Source: Eucommia ulmoides
Lineage: Eukaryota; Streptophyta; Magnoliopsida; Garryales; Eucommiaceae
Length of the DNA: 64,000 nt
Assembly: GCA_016647705.1 (NCBI GenBank)
Contig: CM028330.1
Span: 47,830,397 to 47,894,396 of the forward strand
Direction: 5' to 3'
Shown here piece after piece: positions 37,852 through 49,929 of the stretch. The position numbers and the translations under genes are program-made. The notes under the pieces were generated by a model. The model worked only from the letters and a program-made list of their open reading frames with translations. It was not told the origin of the DNA and did no database searches. Each line of letters opens with the position of its first letter. Within the stretch, counting starts at the first letter, position 1.

Positions 37852-39991
37852 TGTTGGCCCAGTAAACTACCCAAGATGGGGGGTGACTTGGGTAGATAAA
37901 AAACTTATCAGAGAAAAAATACTTTAATAATTAATTTTAATCCTAAATTAATTATTATCTTTATATCACAGCGAAAATATGAAAGCAACTAGGTGCACAC
38001 CAAACAATAAAAATAAATAATGTAAAGATAGTTGCACACCAGAAATTTATATTGGTTCATCAAGCTACTCTTGGCTAATCCAGTCCTCCAAGCCCCCACG
38101 GAGTGTCGCACCCACTAATCTCAATATCCCTTTAAAGGTATGAACCAAACCCTCACGAAGATTATTTTACAGGCTCAGAATCAACCTTTACAAATTCTTT
38201 TTCACAGGCTTAGGAATAACCTCTACTTTTTACAGGTTCAAGAATAACCTAATTCTTTTTAAACTAAAGTTAAAGAATCAAAACCTCTCAAATACTCCAA
38301 ATATCCTTTTACCCGGTAAGGATTAAACATTTACAAAATTGCTCACAAAATAATTCAATCCAAAAAGAATTACTACCTCAATTTCTTTACAGGAAGAGAC
38401 TGAAACTAACTACCCTTAGATTAAATACTCGCAACAGTATTCAATCCGCCACTCAATTCACCAATTAAAAATTGACAATTATTTTTCTCACTCGGAGCTT
38501 CTACTACCCTAGAAAAATTAAAAATTGATTAATATCCCAAAACCAGTGATGGAAAAGTGAAATATTCAAAATCTAATTTTAAACAAAAATGGGTAACACG
38601 TAATTGAGAACGTAATTAGATTGATTCAAGAAATTGTTTTAAAAATAGTTTTCAATAAAAAATCAGAAAACAATTTCTAAATATCAAATTCCAAATATAA
38701 TCAAGCGATACTAAATAAAAAGTAATTTGAAAATATCTCACGTGGAATCTATCGAAAGAAAAATTATAGCAATGTCACTTCAGATTCGATAGCAACAATA
38801 ATTCACAGCAAATAATTCTCAAGAATAACTCTTAGTAAAGCTCTCACAATTCTCAATATGATTTCTCTTAGAAAAGCTCAGTATAATACTCTTGATCTCT
38901 CTGTCTAATATGAAAAACGCAGGTCTATATAAATGAGATTAAAATAAGCTCTCTAACTACTAGTTCTCACCTGTTATGACACTTAATTGCTCTTATAGAC
39001 CCCTTATATCATTAGGATTTCATCCTGGTTCAAATCATTTAATTATAGCTTTTAAACTTCTCAATTAAGTCCCCCAAATATTTCTCAATCATAATTAAAT
39101 AAGATAGAAAGTATTAAATGTACCAAATTGAAAAATATTCAAATTTAATGAACCAAATCTATAGGGATATCATAATATGTGTTGCATATCTCAAATAATA
39201 TTAAATCCCTAATATCTCTCTTGAATCCTAACAAAAAAACGGCCCGTAAAGACTACTTTTAGAATAAAATCTAGAATTTCATAATATCCTGAAACAGTCC
39301 CATAGGTCGACTAACCAAGATCAGTTGTCGACCGATCGATTCAGGATATAGCCAAGCCAAAGATTCTATTCTCATCGGTCGACCTATCTATCGACCTAGA
39401 GATTCATAGAGTTTCATTTCTTATCACAGGTTAACTGCCTTGTCGACTTAAATATACAGAAAGTTCATATTTAAGCACAGGTCGACCTACCTGTCGACCA
39501 AGAGATACAGAGACTTTTTCTTCTATACTCCGGTCAACTTACCTGTCTACTTATGGATGCTGAAACACTCTTCTAAATTTGTTTTTAATTAATTCTCATT
39601 GACGTTTTTACCCCTTTAACCGATTTCATTTCTTGGTTAGCTCCACTAAATACTTAAATTCAATTTTAATCAATTATTAATATTTCTTTCTCAATTACAC
39701 ATAAGAGTAAATAATTTAGCTAATTAGGATCCTATTAAAACACACATATTTATAAAAATTATTTAAAAATCTTTTTGTGTCGTGTGTGATTCTAATTGGG
39801 ATATTAAGAGTTGAAATTTAACTTCAGTTGTTTTTCCTAAGTTCTTCAAAATTTTCAACCTCTTAATCATTCATTGTCTTTATCATCATATCTTTATCAT
39901 TTAAAACTAATAAACTGAAATACTTAATCAAACCATTAGTTCCACAAAAAATATCAACCGTTAATTGTCCATCAAAATCTTAGGATCAACA
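37852..39991 (-). repeat. 3' LTR of the copia element
   Basis: The LTR is 2140 bp and contains GTCGAC-type inverted repeats in tandem at about 39300-39560. The target duplication ATCTC lies immediately to its left. Confidence 0.92.
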
Positions 39992-40978
39992 ATCTCCCCG
40001 TTTTTTATGATGACAATTAGTTTTAATGTTTTCTTCAAAACAATAATATAACCACACTGTCCTTGAATCCAAGAACGAGTTTTTTAAACTCATTTAAGCA
40101 TAGTAATGAAGATATTCATAAAATAATCAACAAAGCACAAATATAAAAATAAACTCACTCTTAAGATATTCAATAAAACATTGACTAATTCTCCCTATTT
40201 GTCATCTCAAAAAAAAAAAAAAAAAAAAAAAGGGGGAGAGGGGAACACACTAAAGAACTCTACTCTAGACAAATATCATTATATACTTTGAAAGAATAAA
40301 CCTAAAGTAATTAAATCAGAATATTTATACATATAACTCTTGAAAAACACATTGAATCAATCCATAAAATCAACTTTATGCATTAAAATCATTTTCAACA
40401 ATTACCATGTGGATCATCATTAGGGAAAATCCTAACTAAGTAGATCAAGTCTAACTAATCCATCAAAATTCATACATTAGAAGTCACGTTTCACCAAAAT
40501 CCTAAATTAGCTATTACAGACCGAAATAGTAAATGTGGAACTTGTCTCAATAACAAATTTAAAGAGAGAATAAAAGATAAAGTCTAATGAGGGTTCTGTC
40601 CAGAAAAGTGATAATAAAGTCCCATCAGACTAGCGGCTAGCTACTAAGGATACTGAACTCCTGGCTGAAAAATTAATCCTGGAGTCATTTGTTGATGAAA
40701 TGGCGTTGACAATTTTGCTCCAGATGACCCTGCTCTAGATGGCCCTACAGCAGTTGGTCCTTTAAAGGACTGCTGTGCTCCAAACATAGGATGTCCTATA
40801 AAGTGTGGCTAAGCACTATACTGCTGCTGGTATCCATGATGAGATGACTGCATAAACTGAAACATTTGTTCCAGATTCCCTGTGATTTTCCCAAATCCAG
40901 CTTCCATGTTCATATTCATTTGGACCATTTTATTTTCTAACCCGATCATCTGATTATCCATTAGATCCGCATGTACCC

Positions 40979-41874
40979 TTAGATCATCAATCTGATCTGA
41001 AGAAAATCCATTTTATGATCTATGCTCATTTCTTCTTCATTATCTTCTTCCTCGCCCACAACCTGCATTCTTTGCCTTTTTTGATTCCTCTTCTTTACCC
41101 ATCTATTTCTTCTGTACTCATATCCCATTAACGAAGCATTTGCCACATTAATCCATCCGGGTATGATTGTCATGAATTTTTGTTCATCATGATCAGTTTC
41201 AACTTCAAAGTGATCAAACAACCTTTGGAGTGCATCAGCATAGGGTAATACTCCAGAGGGTTTCTGAACATAATACTTCATGTGGTCCATCATGGTATGA
41301 GCTAGATCCAATTTTCTCCCTTTAACAATCTCATTCATCAAATAAAGATCAAAGTCATTTACATTAGCATGACTTTCCTCTCTAGGCACAACCGTATAGG
41401 TTAGCACCAAATGAAGGAATCAATGCTCAAGAGATAATGATCCTGCTTTGTCTCCCTCTAAATCAAATTTCTCAGCGATTGCCATTCTATTGAAAATTTA
41501 TCAAAAACCAGTGAGGGGTATTGTACGGAATTACGTCTCCTCTAGGTATTTCCAAAATATCACATAATAACCCCCTATTAAACCGGATTTATTTTCTTTT
41601 AACATATGATGAAATTTCAATATTATTGTAAGTGAGATTACTATAGAACATTCTCACCCACAACGGGATCTACTTATTCCATTGGGTGATAAAATCAACC
41701 CACCCCAAATTTCTAAAATATCCTTCAATATTAATATTTTTCTCTTTGAAACTAACAAAATCTATAGGTTTGCAACCTAAAACCTTTCGCTTGACAAACC
41801 CCTCATTATATTTTTTCTTATCCTCTTCCTTTCGAAAAAGTTCATGGTCAAACGTAACCCTTTGAGCACGATTT

Positions 41875-41912
<38 letters not shown>
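40979..41912 (-). other. Extra ORF region of the copia fossil (plant transposon protein type)
   Basis: On the minus strand the upstream part reads like the RVTFDHELF...GFVKRKVLG phrase. The downstream part reads like LYLMNEIVKGRKLDLAHTMM, with DHMKYYVQ and ALQRLFDHFEVE phrases after it. This wording is found in the additional ORF of many plant LTR elements, annotated as putative plant transposon protein and sometimes called envelope-like. The region is broken. Its function is unknown, and the assignment rests on remembered family wording. Confidence 0.55.
41877..41911. repeat. (AC)n microsatellite
   Basis: An uninterrupted AC dinucleotide run inside the copia element. It is likely to vary in length. 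Confidence 0.95.
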
Positions 41913-41915
<3 letters not shown>

Positions 41916-42449
41916 TCACAAACATCTAAATTTCATAATGAACATGCTCAGTCTCTCTAATAAAATTAATAAACTTAAACTTAAATTTTTTTTGACATAC
42001 CTAGATCATCTTTGGGAGCAAGTGGTGTGTGTACTTTTGATGGATTACTAATTTCTGACTTGGAATCCTTTGACTTCACCAATACTTGATTTTCCTCCTT
42101 AATTTCTTTATTCTTACGGATGACAATTTTCTGAACTGATTCAGTAAGAACTTGTTTGCCTTTATTGGTGCTTTAGGCTGCTTTGGTACAACTTTGTAAA
42201 TGAACTTTTTCTTTTGGTATCTTGTTGTTTGTTGTGGATAAGCTTTGTCAGCTCTCACATATTGAGCTTGTTGCTTCTGTACTTTTCTATTTGGCATATG
42301 CTGATTCTTCTTATTTGGTACATTGAACCTCGGTTTCTTCTTTAGCAGGGCATATTCATTGTACCCTCTTGTCGGTTCAAATCTTCTTGTCAGCACGTAG
42401 TATTCGTTGTACTTTTGTCTAAATCTTTGATTGGTACTTGTACCAAATT

Positions 42450-43300
42450 TTTCTATTTTTGGTATCTAGTTGTTTCTGAATTCGACAGGGTAACCATGTA
42501 ATAAATAATAAGAGTTTTCATAATGACCAAATTTACCACAATAAAAACAGTTAATACTATTAGCACGCCTCTTCGAATAGTCAGTGTTTCGTACAGGAGC
42601 ATAAAATTGTTTGCGATTTTGAGAAGCAGCTTTAGCAACTATTGGTTTTTCAATAGATTTAATACTCAATTTATTCATTACTTCTTTAAGCTCCTTTTGA
42701 GCCTTCTCAAGTAACCGTTCATTGGTGCTAACATTTACTTGTAGACTAAAATTCTTTTTATGCATAAATTCAAGATTATTCTTAAGAATTTGACACTCAA
42801 TTTCAACATAATGGATTTTCACACGAGCTCTATCAAGCTCACATCTTGTATTGTCCAATTCAATACTCAAAACCTCATTCAAGGTTTCAAGATTTTTCCT
42901 TCTAAATTCATTTTGTTGAAGATCATAAAAATCATTTTTCAAAACCTCAGTCTCATCCTCAAGAGACTCAATTTTCTCACTCAACTTACTAATTTCAGAC
43001 AAATTATTTTTAAACTCAACAGTTTCAAAATATTTGTCCAAATTCTTTTTCTTTAGAGATTTGACAGTACTAAATTTCTTATTTTCAAGAGTTGCAATTT
43101 TTTGCTTTCATTTAAAATTCTCTTTTCCAAAAACATATGTAAGAGTAATAAGTGTCTCAATAGCTTTATCTGCATTCTTATCATTGTAAATTATATTAGT
43201 CTCACGATCAGAACATTGACTATTAGAAGAAGTAGAATTAACAGTAGTACACATAACTTAAGAATCAAGACACTCCATGTGATCGTGTTTAGCTATACTA
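42450..43300 (-). other. Gag region of the copia fossil
   Basis: On the minus strand a long charged, Leu-rich coiled-coil stretch is followed by a CCHC zinc knuckle, CFYCGKFGHYENSC-like (near 42530). A basic Gln/Lys-rich tail region continues to about 42076. This layout fits the gag of Sirevirus-like copia elements. It is a fossil part, not a host gene. Confidence 0.7.
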
Positions 43301-43337
43301 TGAAGTATATCGAGCTAAAATCAGCTCTGATGTCAAT

Positions 43338-45459
43338 TGTTGGCCCAATGAACTACCTTAGAGGGGGGGTGAATTGGGTAGATAAAAAACCTAAAAATAC
43401 TTTAATAATCTAAATAATTAATTTTAATCCTAAATTAATTATTATTTTTATATCACAGCGGAAATATGAAATCAACTAGATGCACACCAAACAAAATAAT
43501 AATAATAATGTAAAGATAGCTGCACATCAAGAATTTATATTGGTTCACCAAGCTACTCTTGATTAATCCAGTCTTCTGAGCCCAACGGAGTGTCACACCC
43601 ACTAATCTCAAGATCCCTTTAAAGGTAGGAGCTTAGCCCTCACAAAGATTCTTTTACAGACTCAAAATCAACCTTTACAAATTCTTTTTCACATGCTTAG
43701 GAATAACCTTTACTTTTTACAGGCTCAAGAATAACCTAATTCTTTTTAAACTAAGGCTAAATAATCAAAACCTCTCAAACACTCAAAATATCCTTTTACC
43801 TAGTAAGGATTGAACCTTTACAAAATTGCTCACAAAATGATTCAATTCAGGAAGAATTACTACCTCAATTTCTTTACACGAAGAGACTGAAATTAGCTAC
43901 CCTTAGATTAAATACTTCCAATAGTATTCAATCCGTCACTCAACACACTAATAAAAATTGACAAGTGATTTTTCTCACTCAGAGTTTCTACCACCCCAGA
44001 TAAATTAAAACTCAATTAATATCCCAAAATTAGTGATAGAAAATCAAGATATTCAAAATCTAATTTTAAAAAACAATGGGTAACACGTAATTAGATTGAT
44101 TCAAGAAATTGTTTTAAAAATATTTTTTAATAAAAAATTAGAAAATAATTTCTAAATATCAAATTCCAAATATAGTCAAGCAATACTAAATAGAGAGTAA
44201 TTTGGAAAGATCTCACCCAAAATCCACCGAAAGAAAAATTATAGTAATGTCACTTCAGATTTGGTAGCAGATATGATTCACAGCAAATAATTCTCAAGAA
44301 TAACTCTTAGAAAAGCTCTCACAATTTTCAATATGATTTCTCTTAGAAAAACTCAGTATAATATTCTTGATCTTTTTTTGTAATATGAAAAACATAGGTC
44401 TATATAAATGGGATTAAAATAAGCTCTCTAACGGCTAGTTCCCACTTGTTATGACACTTTATTGCTCTTATAGACCCCTTATATCATTAGAACTTCATTC
44501 TGGTTCAAATCACTTAATTATAGCTTTTAAACTTCTCAATTAAGTCCCCCAAATATTTTTCAATCATTATTAAATAGGATAGAAAGTATTACATGTACCA
44601 AATTGAAAAATATTCAAACTTAATGAATCAAATCTATAGGGATATCATAATATGTGTTGTATATCTCAAATTATATTAAATCCCTAATATCTCTCGTGAA
44701 TCCTAACAAAACAACAACTACTTTTAGAATAAAATCCGGAATTTAATAATATTCTGAAACAGTCCCATAGGTCGACCGACCAAGATTAGCTGTCGACTGA
44801 TTGATTTAGGATGTAGCCAAGCCAAAGATTTTGTGCTCATCGGGCGACCTATCTGTCGACCTAGAGATTTAGAGAGTTCCATTTCTTATCACAGGTTGAC
44901 CTTCCTGTCGACTTATGGATACAAAAAGTTCATATTTAAGCACAGGTCGACCTGTCTGTCGACCGAGAGATACATAAACTTTTCCTTCTATGCTCTGATC
45001 GATTCACTTGTCGACTTATGAATGTTGGAACACTCTTCTAAATTCGTTTTTAATTAATTATCATCAACGTTTTCGTCCCTTTAACCGATTTCTTTTCTCG
45101 GTTAGCTCCACTAAATACTTAAATTCAATTTTAATCAATTATTAATATTTTTTTCTCAATTGCACATAGGAGCAAATCATTTAGCTAATTAGGATCCTAT
45201 TAAAAACACACATATTTATAAAAAAATCATTTAAAAATATTTTTGTGTCGTGTGTGATCTTAATTGGGATATTAAGAGTTGAAATTTAACTTGAGTTATT
45301 TTCTCTAGGTTCTTCAAATTCTTCAACCTTTTAATCCTTCATCATCTTTATCATCATATCTTCATCATTTGGAACTAATAAACTGAAACACTTAATCAAA
45401 CTGTTAGTTCCACAAAAAATATTAACCTTTAATTGTCTATCAAAATCTTAGGATTAACA
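43338..45459 (-). repeat. 5' LTR of the copia element
   Basis: The LTR is 2122 bp, a partner to 37852-39991 with the same GTCGAC-type array at about 44765-45020. The target duplication ATCTC follows at 45460-45464. Confidence 0.92.
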
Positions 45460-45464
45460 ATCTC

Positions 45465-47169
45465 TAATACATTAAAATTTAAAATTTAAACTGTGCATCT
45501 ACCTTTTTTAATCATTTATTTTCTATAATTTATCTGTTAAATTGGTTGAAACATAATTAATTATGTGTTGTATAGATGACAATCACCAAGGATAATTGAA
45601 CCTTTGTGTTTGTTTGGGTCAAAAAATGGAAAGAAAAATAGGATGCAAAATGAAAAAAACAAATTGTTTGGTATGGTGAAAAAATAGAGGGAAAAAGAAA
45701 ATGGGTAGAAAAATGCACAATTTTTAAAGCAATTTTTTTTCACCCAAATTTGGGAGGAAAATAAACGAAAGTGAGGGAGATTTTTTCTAGAGAGTAAAAT
45801 TACTATTATACCTTTGATAAGATAATTTTTGATTTATTTTTGTAATATATGAGGGTAAAATAGTAAATTATATTAAGTGAATTATTATTTTTTTTTCTTT
45901 CATTTGTCTTTTATAACTAAACAAACATTAAGAATAACAATTGTCCTTTCACAATAGATAAAAATATTATTTCCTATTTTTTTTTTCTTTCTCTTTTTTA
46001 TTGTTCCAATCAAACGTACCCTAAGACTTGCTTGAGTGACGACGACTTATTTTTTCAAGGGGGGTAATTTTTTTTTCCTTCAAATGATAATTTTAAAGAG
46101 GGGACTTATGTAAATAAGAAAGCCTTTATTTTATTTTTTTGACTAATTTAATGGGTGAAAATGAAAGTTTTAAAATTTGAGAGGGACTTGAGTTCCCTTC
46201 ACTAGTGCATCACTGCAAACGGTTGTTTAGGGTTTTCAAAAATTTTAACATGTCTTGCTATATTTGGGTGCATATAAATTTTAAAAAATTTATATGTATT
46301 ATTTATAATTTTTGGACACCGTTTGGTAATGTTGTTTTAAATAAAAATAGTTAATTTTAAAAATAATATTTATTTTGTATTTTAAAAAGTTTTTCTAAAA
46401 AAATAAAATCATTTTACATAAAATTTTTAATTTTTATATTTTAAAAGTATCAATTCTCTGCTTATTTATTTTTCAATAATTGTTTTTGAGGTTAAAACAT
46501 TATTTAAAGAGATAATATTAAGAAATATCTATACACAATAAATATACTTTTATTTTTAAATTTTTTAAATAAAACTATTTATTATAATTTTTTTTACCAA
46601 TATCAGGAGAGGTGATTTTAACACTAAGCTCTCGTAAAAGACCGACACTAGACGATTTCCAAATTACAAGAAATACTTGAAAAAGAAACTTACCAAATAG
46701 TGGCTAAATTTGGAATTGCCATGCCAATGTAATTGACTAGGGTGAACAATTATTTATGGGGATGTTTCCTTAGAGCAGAGTCTCCTATTTTATTTTTAAT
46801 TTTAAAAATTTTGTATATATAATTGTAACTTGTGATTTAATTCCGTACATTAAAAAAATATAAAAAACCTAATACACGTGTTACACTTTTATAATTACAT
46901 ATATTTAATTTGTATATAAAATATTTATTAAATATAATAAATATTACACGAATACATAAAACAAAATTACATGTAATTTGTAATATATAACTAATATTAT
47001 ATTGGTACATATGATTAATATTACATAGGCGTGAGTACGTGCCAAAGTAATACCCAAATAAAAATAAATTTAAGAGATTAAATTAAAATTTATATTTTAA
47101 ATGAGAGTAACCAATTAAACCTCCAATTTGGACTAATTATTAATTATTTATTTTTTTAATTATAAAATA
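45465..47169. other. Intergenic DNA upstream of the ARF gene
   Basis: Very AT-rich. A possible MITE occupies about 45584-46030: the left side has TTTGTGTTTGTTTGGGTC, and the right side inverted has TTAGGGTACGTTTGATTGG. Another hAT-like end phrase, GGACACCGTTTGGTAATG, sits at about 46315 without a partner. The promoter of the ARF gene must lie in the right part of this stretch, but I cannot point to a convincing TATA box or to auxin-response elements. Confidence 0.5.
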
Positions 47170-48220
47170 ATAATTTGACCCTAAAATTAATCTCCTCCTT
47201 TAACTCTCTCCAGTCTATTTCATGTCGGCTTGTTGTCCACAAGCAACATAACATAAAAACACATTACTACATAATTATTACCCCCAACTATTCTACTCGT
47301 ATAAAGCAACCCCGCTTTCCGTGGCGTCAGAGTTTCCGGCGACCGCTCAGATTCCCCCACCACCTTGATCCCGGCAGCTCCTCCGTACTTGCCCCCCTCC
47401 CCCATATACTACAGTCTGTTATCTCCTACCTTCCGTACTGTTTCATCCTCGGCTTCTCATTTTTTTTTCAGTCTATGCTAGTCACCTCCGGCGGTTCATG
47501 TAGTCACCTCCGGCGGTTACGGAGGCTGAGTTCTAAGGCTTCTGCTGGTTGAATCTCTGAATTCTTCATTGAATTCTAATTAGAGCTTCTTCTCTCTCTC
47601 TCTCTGTTTTTTTTTTTTTTTTTTTTTTGGCGTGGAATCTGTTTTTCTTCGGGTCGAGAGTTCCTGACATTTCTGTTGCGCGTTGGTGTTTGGTTGGTGA
47701 GAAAAGTGTGATCCACAGAGCTCCGAAATATAGCTTTTTTTCCCCAGTCATTTTTCAAATCTTTTGGAGAAATAGAGGCTTCTTTGAAAACTTGAGTTCC
47801 GAATACCGCCATATTTCGTGAATTCCAGTGAAAATTTCGTATCCTTTTTTCTTTTTTTTTTTTCAGATTTCATTCCTCAGCGAGCGAATTCATTGAAAAA
47901 GAAGGAAGTTCATCTGTGTCCCAAAAACTGGAGAAAGTAATGGTTTTATTGATGCAATAAGCTGATTTTCGGAGTTCCACGGCGAAGTTTAGGCATCGAA
48001 GTTTTCAGATGTGCGAATCGCATCCGGTTATAATTGGGGAATTTTTCAACAGTCGGCGAAGGCGGTAATGGTGAATCATTTGCTGCTGGAAATCTCTGAT
48101 CGGTTAATTTTTTTTTTGCTGTATTGTTTCGATTGACGAAATCCAGAGGCGAACGCAGAATTAGGAACCGGTGGTTCATTTTGCCAGTTAAGTATTTGTT
48201 ACAGAAGCGTCTCCGGCAAA
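47170..48220 (+). promoter_or_regulatory. Probable long 5' leader of the ARF gene with short upstream ORFs
   Basis: Composition changes here from AT-rich intergenic to GC-richer, CT-tract-containing sequence typical of plant leaders (CT repeat at about 47590-47605, T tract after it). If transcribed, it carries several upstream ORFs: 47222-47251, 47475-47552 (25 codons plus stop), an AUG-UAG at 47498-47503, 47940-47960, 48009-48068 and 48068-48136. The last two overlap as UAAUG. Some of these may be spliced out, since a leader intron is possible (acceptor-like TTTTTTCAG near 47867). The transcription start is not known. Auxin response factor mRNAs in Arabidopsis, such as those of ETT and MP, are known to be restrained by upstream ORFs, so this layout is plausible regulation. 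Confidence 0.5.
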
Positions 48221-49897
48221 ATGAAGGCTCCGACGAACGGTTGTCTTGCGAGTTCAGGAGAAGGTGTGTGATATCTGGCATTTAGTTCATTCTTCCCTTT
48301 TTCCCCCTTCAGAAACCTCATAATCTGCTTCAGATTTTCATATGAATATTCTCTTGATTCTTTCATAAGGTTTTTCATCAGGTATATGAATTTGCACTGT
48401 CATATGATATTTGTTCTTTGAAAACTGACGGGTGAGGGGTTGAATTAACAACTCTGTTTCTGAGCTGGCATTCCTTTTCATGCTCATATACTGATTTATC
48501 AATTTTCTTACCCTTTTGAAATTCTTTCTGTCTAGACTAGAGAATCTATTCATTTTGCATGTATAATTTGTTACTTTAATTGGATTTCTGCCGCGTACTA
48601 ACTTCCTTTCGTGCTTCAACTGAATAAAAAAATGTGGATGAATCTTTGAATTTGGATGAGTTTCGTCATGAATAGCCATGTTTTTAGAACAGAAAAATTA
48701 CTCGTGTTAATCCCAAATTTTGTTGCTTATTGTCTTCTTCCTTTTCATCTTTGCTTCTTAAGCTATAATCTCCGATGAGCCCATATTCGTTGAATGATGT
48801 TCTTCAATTATTGAATTATCATATCATTTTTAACCACGTAAATGGTTAGTATAATACGATGAAGAAGGATGAACTACTTTTCCTAAATGTAAATGAGTTG
48901 TTCTTCTTCATTTCTCTCTTCAAAATATTTGATTGATACAATATCATGAAGGACTAACAAGTATGATTTTCATCACTTGTTACTTTTTTATATTATACGG
49001 TGAGCTGTGCCCGGGCCAGCTTATACGTACCTTGACTAATCATCTCACCAGACAATCTTAAGGGCGCACTCCGCTCATTTGCTTGCTGCCTTCAGTATTA
49101 AATTCAAGATTTTATTCTTGGAGTGCTCTCCAAGAGAGTGAAACCCTGGCTGACAAGAAAAAGAGGCACCTCCCCTTGCCAACTAGACGAACACCTCTGG
49201 GGTTTCATCATTTATTACTGATCTACAGCTTTCTGTTTTATGACAATGTTTTTTTTTTCTTTTTTTTTTTTTTTTCGGTTGAATTGTAGAGCGGAAGGCC
49301 ATCAATTCAGAGTTATGGCATGCCTGTGCTGGACCACTAGTTTCCTTGCCCCCAGTTGGTAGTCTTGTTGTTTACTTCCCTCAAGGTCACAGTGAGCAAG
49401 TATGACATTTTGTACTTTTTTACCTTGGTTTGGCAATATGAAAACAAAAATAAAATAAAATAAAAATTTGAGGGATTCTTTTTTCTAAAGGTAGTTTCTT
49501 TGATCTCTAAATTTACAGGTTGCGGCATCAATGCAAAAGGACACCAATAGCATCCCAAGCTATCCTAACCTCCCTTCTAAATTAATCTGCCTGCTTCATA
49601 ATGTCACCTTACATGTATGATAGCTTCTACGATTCTTTGTGTCTGTTTTATTGAAATGAATTCTTATGGACTGAGTCGAAAATTGGTGTCCATAAATTAC
49701 AAAAATGGATACACATTTGTTGACGTATTTTCAAGGCGATAAGACCTATCTGGGTTACCAATGATCCACACTGTCTACACAGTATGACAAAATCCCTGGA
49801 TTTCATTTGTTTTCCGTTCTGCTTTCCTTCTATCGATGATGTTGAATGCCGCATAGCTTGTGTTTCCTGATCCTCTATAAAGCCTAGGGCGATCTTC

Positions 49898-49929
<32 letters not shown>

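Larger units (their letters stand above)
37852..45459 (-). mobile_element. Ty1/copia element with gag and extra ORF, no visible pol
   Basis: Two LTRs of about 2.1 kb (37852-39991 and 43338-45459) run TGTTGGCCCA to TTAACA/TCAACA. They are flanked by the 5-bp target duplication ATCTC (37847-37851 and 45460-45464). The coding strand is minus, so the 5' LTR is the right-hand one. Just inside it the minus strand reads ATTGACATCAGAGC, a diverged initiator-Met primer site, and just inside the other LTR is a purine tract (AAAAAACGGGGAG). The 3.35-kb interior holds a coiled-coil gag with a zinc knuckle (about 42450-43300) and a second ORF region of the plant transposon protein type (about 40979-41912). 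No integrase or reverse transcriptase is seen. Coiled-coil gag plus an extra ORF recalls the Sirevirus group. It is broken several times. The LTRs differ at roughly one base in ten, suggesting some millions of years. Confidence 0.9.

Noticed and set aside
42523-43056. Open frames on the plus strand opposite the copia gag
   Set aside because: They are shadows of the long gag frame on the minus strand. Their composition is AT-driven and no domain is seen.
47175-47552. A 125-codon frame upstream of the ARF gene as a separate protein
   Set aside because: It overlaps the probable ARF leader, and its translation is Ser/Pro/Arg-rich without a domain. The shorter ORF from 47475 in the same frame is better described as an upstream ORF.
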